A stretch of DNA of 64,000 nt from Micromonospora pallida (GTDB lineage Bacteria > Actinomycetota > Actinomycetes > Mycobacteriales > Micromonosporaceae), in assembly GCF_900090325.1 (NCBI RefSeq), contig NZ_FMHW01000002.1, forward strand, positions 248,001-312,000, written 5' to 3'. Both the position numbers and the translations under genes were made by a program. The notes beneath the pieces are model-generated. The model was given only the letters and a program-made list of their open reading frames with translations, was not told the origin of the DNA and did not search any database. This document shows positions 58,381 through 64,000 of the stretch, one piece after another. Position 1 is the stretch's first letter, and the number at the start of each line of letters is the position of its first letter.

Positions 58381-58443
58381 CCCACCACATCGGCGACCGC
58401 CCGGCCACCGGCCGGCGGGCGCCGGGCAGCACAGCAGAGGGGA

Positions 58444-59400
58444 GTGGCGGCGGTGACGCTGACCATCGGAGTCGACGTCGGTGGCACCAAGGTGGCCGGC
58501 GGTGTGGTCGACGACACCGGCCGGGTACTGGTGCAGATCCGACGGGACACCCCCGCCGAGGACGTGGGCAAGACCCGGGACGTCATCATCGAGGTGGTCA
58601 CGGAACTGGCCGCCGGGCACCGGGTCGACGCGGTCGGCATCGGTGCGGCCGGCTGGATCGACGCCACCCGGTCCACCGTGCTGTTCGCCCCCAACCTGGC
58701 CTGGCGGGACGAGCCGCTGCGGGCGTACGTCAGCGCCGCGGTGGGCCTGCCAGTGATCGTGGAGAACGACGGGAACGTGGCCGCCTGGGCGGAGTTCCGC
58801 TACGGCGCCGCCCGGCACGCCGACGACTCGATGGTCATGTTCACCATCGGCACCGGCGTCGGCGGTGGCATCGTGCTCGGCGGCGAGCTGATCCGGGGCG
58901 CCCACGGCATCGCCGCCGAACTGGGACACATGCTCACCGTCCCGGACGGCCACCCGTGCGGCTGCGGCCGGCTCGGCTGCATCGAGCAGTACGCCAGCGG
59001 CAACGCGCTGGTCCGCTTCGCCCGGGCCGGTGCCCGGCAGGAGCCGCAGCGGGCCACCGCGCTGCTCGAACTAGCCGGCGGGGACGCCGGATCGATCACC
59101 GGACCGATGGTCACCGCCGCCGCGCAGGGCGGCGACCCGGTCTCCTCCGAGGCGTTCGCCCAGGTCGGGCGTTGGCTGGGCACCAGCCTCGCCGACATGG
59201 CCCAGATCCTCGACCCGCAGGTGCTGGTCGTCGGCGGTGGCGTCATCGCCGCCGGTGACCTGCTGCTCGGCCCGACCCGCCGGTCGTTCGCCAACGCGCT
59301 CGCCCAGCGCGAGCGGCTCCCGGTGGCCGAGATCCGCCCCGCCGAACTCGGCAACACCGCCGGCGTCATCGGCGCCGCCGACCTCGCCCGGCGGATCTGA
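58444..59400 (+). CDS. ROK family glucokinase
   Basis: A 318-residue sugar kinase. The phosphate loop is IGVDVGGTKVAGGVV, the catalytic aspartate is in VENDGNVAAWAE and the ROK zinc motif is CGCGRLGCIEQYASG, preceded by ELGHM. Family length is about 315. It most likely phosphorylates glucose with ATP or polyphosphate. GAGGGGAG precedes the GTG. It is followed by an EEP phosphatase gene after a 47-bp intergenic repeat. Confidence 0.92.
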   Translation: MAAVTLTIGVDVGGTKVAGGVVDDTGRVLVQIRRDTPAEDVGKTRDVIIEVVTELAAGHRVDAVGIGAAGWIDATRSTVLFAPNLAWRDEPLRAYVSAAVGLPVIVENDGNVAAWAEFRYGAARHADDSMVMFTIGTGVGGGIVLGGELIRGAHGIAAELGHMLTVPDGHPCGCGRLGCIEQYASGNALVRFARAGARQEPQRATALLELAGGDAGSITGPMVTAAAQGGDPVSSEAFAQVGRWLGTSLADMAQILDPQVLVVGGGVIAAGDLLLGPTRRSFANALAQRERLPVAEIRPAELGNTAGVIGAADLARRI

Positions 59401-59407
59401 TGGTGAA

Positions 59408-59454
59408 GCGCGAGGAGCGCAGCGCAGCGGAGCCCCGCAGTCGCGAACGAAAGG
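59408..59454 (+). repeat. 47-bp intergenic repeat with built-in ribosome binding site, copy 1
   Basis: The segment ends in CGCAGTCGCGAACGAAAGG and lies between the glucokinase stop and the next start. A second copy of equal length lies at 61673-61719. The purine-rich end serves as the ribosome binding site of the EEP gene. Confidence 0.8.
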
Positions 59455-59464
59455 TGGCGTACTG

Positions 59465-60163
59465 ATGGGGGGCGTGCCGCTGCGGGTGGTGTCGTACAAC
59501 ATCCACACCCAGCGGGACGACACGGCCGCGCTGGCGGAGGTGGTCCGGGCCGCCCAGCCGGACGTGGTCATCGTGCAGGAGGGGCCGCGCCGGTTCCGCT
59601 GGCGACGCAAGTGCGCCGCCCTGGCCGAGTCGTTCGGCCTGGTGGTGGCCGCCGGTGGCCTGCCCGCGTTGGGCAACCTGCTGCTGACCAGCATGCGGGT
59701 GCGGGTGCACGCCACCTCCTGCCAGCGGTTCCCGCTCACCCCCGGCCGGCACCTGCGCGGCGCGGCGTTCGCCGAGTGCTCGGTCCGGGGCTCCACCCGG
59801 TTCGTGGTGGCCGGCACCCACCTGTCGACCGACCCGGCGGAGCGTCCCGCCCAGGCGGTCCTGTTCCGGGAGGAGGTCGAGGCGGCGCGGTGGCCGGTGC
59901 TGGTCGGTGCGGACCTCAACGAGGGGCCGGGCGGGGCGGCGTGGCGGACGATCGCCGACGGCCTCGTCGACACGGCCGTGGCCGCCGACCGGGCCGACAG
60001 GCTCACCTACTCCTGCGCGAATCCGAGCCGCCGGATCGACGCGCTCTTCGTCGATCCCCGGGTCACCGTGGTCGACTACGACGTGGTCGACACCCCGAAC
60101 ACCCGCCGGGCCAGTGACCACTTCCCCGTCCTGGTGGACCTGCTGTTGCCGGCGGCCGATTGA
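59465..60163 (+). CDS. endonuclease/exonuclease/phosphatase (EEP) family hydrolase
   Basis: A 232-residue metal-dependent hydrolase. EEP motifs are VVSYNIHT, VIVQEG (catalytic Glu), GTHLS, GADLNEGP and ASDHFPVLVDL. It could act on nucleic acid or phospholipid head groups; the substrate is not predictable. No signal peptide. ATG at 59465 follows AAAGGTGG. Confidence 0.88.
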   Translation: MGGVPLRVVSYNIHTQRDDTAALAEVVRAAQPDVVIVQEGPRRFRWRRKCAALAESFGLVVAAGGLPALGNLLLTSMRVRVHATSCQRFPLTPGRHLRGAAFAECSVRGSTRFVVAGTHLSTDPAERPAQAVLFREEVEAARWPVLVGADLNEGPGGAAWRTIADGLVDTAVAADRADRLTYSCANPSRRIDALFVDPRVTVVDYDVVDTPNTRRASDHFPVLVDLLLPAAD

Positions 60164-60260
60164 TCGCGTTACCGGACAGGGCTGGACAAACACTCTCCGG
60201 AGTGGAGAGGATTCGGCGTCGACCCGGCACGCGTACGCGTACCCAAGGAGAGATAACCCG

Positions 60261-61672
60261 GTGTCCACCCCCACCGACCACGGCGGTCCAGACGAACCGT
60301 CGGCCACGCTCGCCCTCACCCCCGACGGCCGTCCGGTCTACGACCGCGGTGACACGGTCTGCGTGATCGGCGCCGGGGCCAGCGGGCTGACCGCGGTGAA
60401 GAACCTGAAGGAGCACGGCTTCGGTGTCGACTGCTACGAGCGGGAGACCGGCATCGGCGGCGCGTGGAACTGGCGGCACGATCGCAGTCCGGTCTACGCG
60501 AGCACCCACCTGATCTCGTCGCGGCCGTTCACCCAGTTCCCCGACTTCCCGATGCCCGACTCGTGGCCGGACTACCCGCACCACAGCCAGCTGCTGGCGT
60601 ACCTCGAGCGGTACGTCGACCACTTCGACCTGCGTCAGCACGTCTGGTTCGGCACCGAGGTGGTCCGGATCGAGCCGGTCGCCGGGGACCGCTGGGACGT
60701 CACCACCCGCAGCACCGGCGGGTACGGCCCGGAACGCACCTCCCGGTACTCCGCCGTGGTCGTCGCGAACGGCCACAACTGGTCGCCGAAGCTGCCCGAG
60801 TACGAGGGACTGGCTGAGTTCCGGGGCGAGACGATGCACGCCTCGGCCTACAAGGACCCGGCCCAGTTGCGCGGCAAGCGGGTGCTGGTGGTGGGCGCCG
60901 GCAACACCGGCTGCGACGTCGCCGTGGAGGCCGCCCAGCAGGCCGCCACCTGCTGGCACTCCACCCGGCGCGGCTACTGGTACGCGCCGAAGTACGTCCT
61001 CGGTCGACCCGCCGACCAGGTCAACGACCTGATGCTGATGCTCCGGGTGCCCCGGCGCGTACGGCAGTGGCTCTACCACCGGACGCTGCGGCTGACCGTC
61101 GGCGACCTGACCCGCTTCGGGCTGCCCAAGCCCGACCACCGGGTGTACGAGACCCACCCGATCGCCAACAGCCAGCTCGTCTACTACGTCGGCCACGGCC
61201 GGATCACGCCCGTGCCGGACGTGCGGCGCTTCCACCCGTACGCCGTCGAGCTGACCGACGGTCGGGAGATCGACCCGGACCTGGTCGTCTTCGCCACCGG
61301 CTACCTGACCCGCTTCGAGTTCCTCGACCCGAAGCTCCTCGGCGACGACGACGGCGTCGGGCGTCCCACGCTCCACCTGAACGCCTTCCCCGGGGCTATC
61401 CGACGCTCGCCGTGGTGGGCCTGCTCCAGCCGGACTCGGGGCTCTTCCCGCTCGCGCACTGGCAGGCGGTGCTCGTCGCCCGGCTGCTGCGGCTGCGTCA
61501 GTACCGCCCCGAGCGGGCGGAGGCGTTCGCCGCGAAGGTCGCCGCCGGAGCCGGGAAGCGCTACTCGGGTCGGGTCCAGGAGAGCAGTCGGCACTGGTTC
61601 GAGGTCGGTCACGTCGACTACCTGCGCGCCGTCCAGCGCGCCCTCAACGAGTTGGAGACGGTCAAGCGGTGA
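60261..61672 (+). pseudogene. flavin-containing monooxygenase (FMO), frameshifted
   Basis: An FMO/Baeyer-Villiger-type enzyme of about 470 residues. FAD motif VIGAGASGLTAV, FMO fingerprint FRGETMHASAYK, NADPH motif VVGAGNTGCDVAVEA and FATGYLT are in one frame up to about 61,390. The rest (GYPTLAVVGLLQPDSGLF and on to ELETVKR) continues in another frame. One extra C in the CCCC run at 61388-61391 would restore LNAFPRGYPTLAVVGL. Either a genuine inactivating deletion or a base-calling error. GTG at 60261 follows AAGGAG by nine bases. Confidence 0.85.
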
Positions 61673-61719
61673 GCGCGAGGAGTGCAGCGGAGCGGAGCCC
61701 CGCAGTCGCGAACGGAAGG
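61673..61719 (+). repeat. 47-bp intergenic repeat with built-in ribosome binding site, copy 2
   Basis: About 90% identical to 59408-59454, beginning GCGCGAGGAG right after the FMO stop and ending CGCAGTCGCGAACGGAAGG before the hydrolase start. Confidence 0.8.
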
Positions 61720-61727
61720 GGGCTCAA

Positions 61728-62552
61728 GTGAGTGGGCTGCGGATCGTCCGGGGGCGGGAGTGGGCCCGTCCGGTGCCTCCGGCCCGCCGTGAGGTGCTCA
61801 GCACACTGCCAGACCTGGAGCAGGGACGGCCGCCGCTGCTCTTCGTCCCTGGCTTCGGCCACGGCGCGTGGGCCTTCGCCGAACACTGGCTGGAACACGC
61901 CGCGTCCCGGGGCTTCCCCGCCCACGCGATGAGCCTGCGCGGGCACGGCGGCAGCGAACCGGCGCCGGAGGCGTCGCTGCGCGCGTACGCCCACGACGTG
62001 GTGCAGGTGGTGGCGGAGCTGCCGCGCCAGGCGGTGCTGGTGGGGCACGGCGCGGGGGCCCTGGTGGTGGCGCACGCGCTGGCCCGCTACCCGGCGCGGG
62101 CGGGGGTGCTCGCCGCCCCGGTGTTCGGCGGGTGGGGCATGCTCGGCGCGGCGTTGCGCCGCAACCCGCTGGGTACGCTCCCCGCGCTCTGGGGCGGGCG
62201 GCTGCGGCTCAACCGGCGGCAGTTGTTCAGCCCGGAACTGCCCGACACCGTTGCCCGGGCCCACCTGACCCGGCTGGGCCGGGCGGGCCGGCGTGCGCAG
62301 TGGCGGCTGCTGTTCCCCGGTGGGCTCGAGCCGGCGGTGGGGAACCCGCCGGTGCTGGTGCTCGGCAGCCCGGACGACCGGGTCGTCCCGACGGCGGCGT
62401 TGACCCGCACCGCCCGACGGTACGGGGTGGCTCCGCTGCTCTTCCCCGGCATGGGACACGACCTGATGCTCGACGCGCGGTGGCGGGAGCCGATCGACGC
62501 GGTCCTCGACTGGCTGGTCAAGGAGCCGGCACCCACCGTCGTGCCGGTGTGA
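61728..62552 (+). CDS. alpha/beta-hydrolase-fold protein lacking the nucleophile serine
   Basis: A 274-residue protein with the alpha/beta hydrolase fold. The oxyanion segment FVPGFGHGAW, the RGHGGSE loop, acid residue in GSPDDRVVP and base in GMGHDLM are visible. The nucleophile elbow, normally G-x-S-x-G, is VGHGAGAL: the serine codon is GGC (glycine). It is therefore unlikely to be a classical serine hydrolase. GTG at 61728 follows GGAAGGGGG. Probably in one operon with the FMO. Confidence 0.85.
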   Translation: MSGLRIVRGREWARPVPPARREVLSTLPDLEQGRPPLLFVPGFGHGAWAFAEHWLEHAASRGFPAHAMSLRGHGGSEPAPEASLRAYAHDVVQVVAELPRQAVLVGHGAGALVVAHALARYPARAGVLAAPVFGGWGMLGAALRRNPLGTLPALWGGRLRLNRRQLFSPELPDTVARAHLTRLGRAGRRAQWRLLFPGGLEPAVGNPPVLVLGSPDDRVVPTAALTRTARRYGVAPLLFPGMGHDLMLDARWREPIDAVLDWLVKEPAPTVVPV

Positions 62553-62556
62553 GGTA

Positions 62557-62589
62557 GCCGCCCATCCCGCCACTGACGGGGTGGGCGGC
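62557..62589. terminator. hairpin between convergent hydrolase and otsA genes
   Basis: GCCGCCCATCCCG and CGGGGTGGGCGGC pair over 13 positions with one G-U pair, around a 7-nt loop. Confidence 0.7.
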
Positions 62590-62600
62590 CCGCCGCCGGC

Positions 62601-64000
62601 TCAGTCGGTGATCATCTCGTGCAGCAGTGAGCCGCTTTCGTCCAGCGCGGTGAGGTAGGAGCCGGCCCAGGAGCGGATGTCGTACCGGTGCAGGTGTTCG
62701 CGCATCGCCCGCATCCGGCTCGCCGCGTCCGCCGGGTCGGCGTGCAACGCCGCGAGCAGTCCCTGCTTGAGCCCCTCCAGGTCGTGCGGGTTCACCAGGT
62801 ACGCCTCGGACAGTTCCGCCGCCGCGCCGGCGAACTCGCTGAGCAGCAGCGCGCCGGAGTCGTCCACCCGGGCGGCGACGTACTCCTTGGCGACCAGGTT
62901 CATCCCGTCCCGTAGCGGGGTCACCGCCATCACGTCGGCCATCCGGTAGAGGGCGGCCAGTTCGGCCCGGTCGAAGGGCTGGGTGAGGTAGTGGATCGCC
63001 GGCTCGCCGACCCGGCCGAACTCGCCGTTGATCCGTCCGACCTCGCGTTCGACCCGGTCCCGAAGGATCTGGTACTGCCCGACCCGTTCCCGGCTGGGCA
63101 CGGCCACCTGCACCAGGACGGTGTCCCGGACCTTGACGTGGCCGCTGGCGATCAACTCGCTGTACGCCTTCAGCCGGTGCTCGATGCCCTTGGTGTAGTC
63201 CATCCGGTCGACGCTGAGGATCACGTGGTCCGGGTCGCCCAGATCGCGGCGGAGCTGGTCGGCCCGGGCCACCACGTCCGGCCGGGCGGCCAACGCGGCC
63301 ATCTCGGCGGTGTCGATGGAGACCGGGAAGGCACCCACCCGCACGGTACGGCCGTCCACCTCGACCTGCCGGTCGGTGGCGGGCACGCCGATGACCTTCG
63401 CGACCAGTTGCGCGAAGTTGTGCGCGGCATGGGCGCGCTGGAATCCGACCAGGTCCGCGCCGAGGATCCCGCGCAGCAGTTCGGCCCGGCGGGGGAGCTG
63501 CATGAACAACTCCGGCGGCGGGAACGGCACGTGCAGGAAGAAGCCGATCCGCAGGTCGGGACGGAGTTCGCGGAGCAGGGCGGGCACCAGTTGCAGGTGG
63601 TAGTCCTGCACCCAGACCACCCCACCCGGCTCGGACACCTCGGCGGCTGCCTCGGCGAACCGCCGGTTGACCCGCTGGTACGCCTCCCACCAGCGCCGGT
63701 GGTGCTCGGGCTGCTCGACCGCATCGTGGTAGAGGGGCCAGAGGGTCGCGTTCGCGAAGCCCTCGTAGTGGTCCCGGAAGTCCTCCGGGGTGAGCGGGAC
63801 GGTGTGCAGCCGGACGCCGTCCACGTCCGGCAGCGCGGGCGCCGGACCGGTGCCGCCGGCCCAACCGACCCAGGTCGCGGGGGAGTACCGCAGCAGGGGG
63901 TGCATGGCGCTCAGCAGGCCACCGGGGCTGCGGCGCCACTCGCAGGCGCCGTCGGGCGCCACGCTGTCGTCGACGGGAAGGCGGTTGGCCACCACCACGA
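62601..64000 (-). CDS. otsA: trehalose-6-phosphate synthase (OtsA), 5' end off window
   Basis: At least 466 residues of a GT20 retaining glycosyltransferase that joins UDP- or GDP-glucose to glucose 6-phosphate. Motifs: VANRLPVDD near the N-terminus, WVQDYHLQLVPALLRE, FFLHVPFPPPE, LSVDRMDYTKGIEHRLKA and TPLRDGMNLVAKEYVAA. The sequence enters the window at VVVANRLP, typically residue 5 to 15 of the family, so only a few codons are missing. No phosphatase domain is fused. Trehalose is an osmoprotectant and a mycolate-type lipid head group in relatives. Confidence 0.95.
   Translation of the reverse strand, partial: VVVANRLPVDDSVAPDGACEWRRSPGGLLSAMHPLLRYSPATWVGWAGGTGPAPALPDVDGVRLHTVPLTPEDFRDHYEGFANATLWPLYHDAVEQPEHHRRWWEAYQRVNRRFAEAAAEVSEPGGVVWVQDYHLQLVPALLRELRPDLRIGFFLHVPFPPPELFMQLPRRAELLRGILGADLVGFQRAHAAHNFAQLVAKVIGVPATDRQVEVDGRTVRVGAFPVSIDTAEMAALAARPDVVARADQLRRDLGDPDHVILSVDRMDYTKGIEHRLKAYSELIASGHVKVRDTVLVQVAVPSRERVGQYQILRDRVEREVGRINGEFGRVGEPAIHYLTQPFDRAELAALYRMADVMAVTPLRDGMNLVAKEYVAARVDDSGALLLSEFAGAAAELSEAYLVNPHDLEGLKQGLLAALHADPADAASRMRAMREHLHRYDIRSWAGSYLTALDESGSLLHEMITD

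Noticed and set aside
59907..60260. Plus-strand frame joining EEP, FMO and hydrolase (881 codons)
   Set aside because: The frame is open by chance and by the FMO frameshift; three separate genes with their own start sites explain it.
1..64000. tRNA, rRNA or att sites
   Set aside because: No tRNA-like T-loop/acceptor pattern or rRNA sequence was recognised on either strand by eye; a tRNAscan-SE run would settle this.

Overview
The window is about 70% or more G+C, uses GTG and TTG starts freely, and reads as a chromosomal segment of a filamentous actinomycete of the family Micromonosporaceae (Micromonospora or Salinispora type). This is inferred from the protein families, the codon bias and the gene order, not from a marker gene. 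No rRNA, tRNA, CRISPR array or replication origin was seen.

The backbone from about 19.5 to 57.7 kb follows a gene order I recall from Mycobacterium tuberculosis Rv2185c-Rv2205c: glycerate kinase, erpA, a PfkB-type (adenosine-kinase-like) kinase, ctaC-ctaF, ctaE-qcrC-qcrA-qcrB, trpD, a DEDDh/GIY-YIG nuclease, a PimB-type mannosyltransferase, a FadD15-type acyl-CoA synthetase and a SRPBCC protein. It encodes most of the cytochrome bcc-aa3 supercomplex (all subunits except CtaD) plus envelope lipid functions.

Region by region: 1-6.3 kb holds a CobU-CobT fusion (running off the left edge), a frameshifted acyl-CoA synthetase, a small protein with an M50 membrane protease, and an aldo/keto reductase. 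6.3-7.8 kb is a tnpB-only IS605-type insertion. 7.9-12.8 kb is one 1,662-residue low-complexity/TPR/WG-repeat protein. 13.0-15.6 kb is a three-gene ABC exporter. 15.8-19.5 kb carries DUF3043, murA and nadA. 19.6-22.5 kb carries glycerate kinase, erpA and the sugar/nucleoside kinase. 22.5-26.6 kb is an accessory island: DUF397, a DUF5753 regulator remnant lacking its HTH, and a two-gene cassette of a PqqD-like/M50 membrane protein with a duplicated-repeat partner. 26.8-28.2 kb holds tusA-like and cysteine desulfurase genes; 28.4-37.5 kb is the respiratory block with trpD, a receiver protein and ctaG. 37.8-46 kb holds a DUF4142 protein, a RAM-domain protein, NTP transferase and Nudix, a short Rel protein, the DEDDh/GIY-YIG nuclease and a NYN protein. 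46-50 kb holds DUF4097 with its RHH regulator, an M48 protease and pimB. 50-57.1 kb holds GGDEF-EAL, a DUF574 methyltransferase, a two-component system and a second acyl-CoA synthetase. 57.2-64 kb holds SRPBCC, a ROK glucokinase, an EEP phosphatase, a frameshifted FMO, an alpha/beta hydrolase and otsA (running off the right edge).

The features most worth a second look are the PqqD-M50/repeat-protein cassette, a 57-bp palindromic repeat read through in frame inside the CobU-CobT linker, a TnpB with a displaced RuvC-II glutamate and candidate omega-RNA hairpins, a helically phased operator array before an RHH gene, a coupled 11-residue leader ORF before the M48 protease, and many genes whose start codon lies 6-7 nt after a TANNNT hexamer, suggesting leaderless transcripts.
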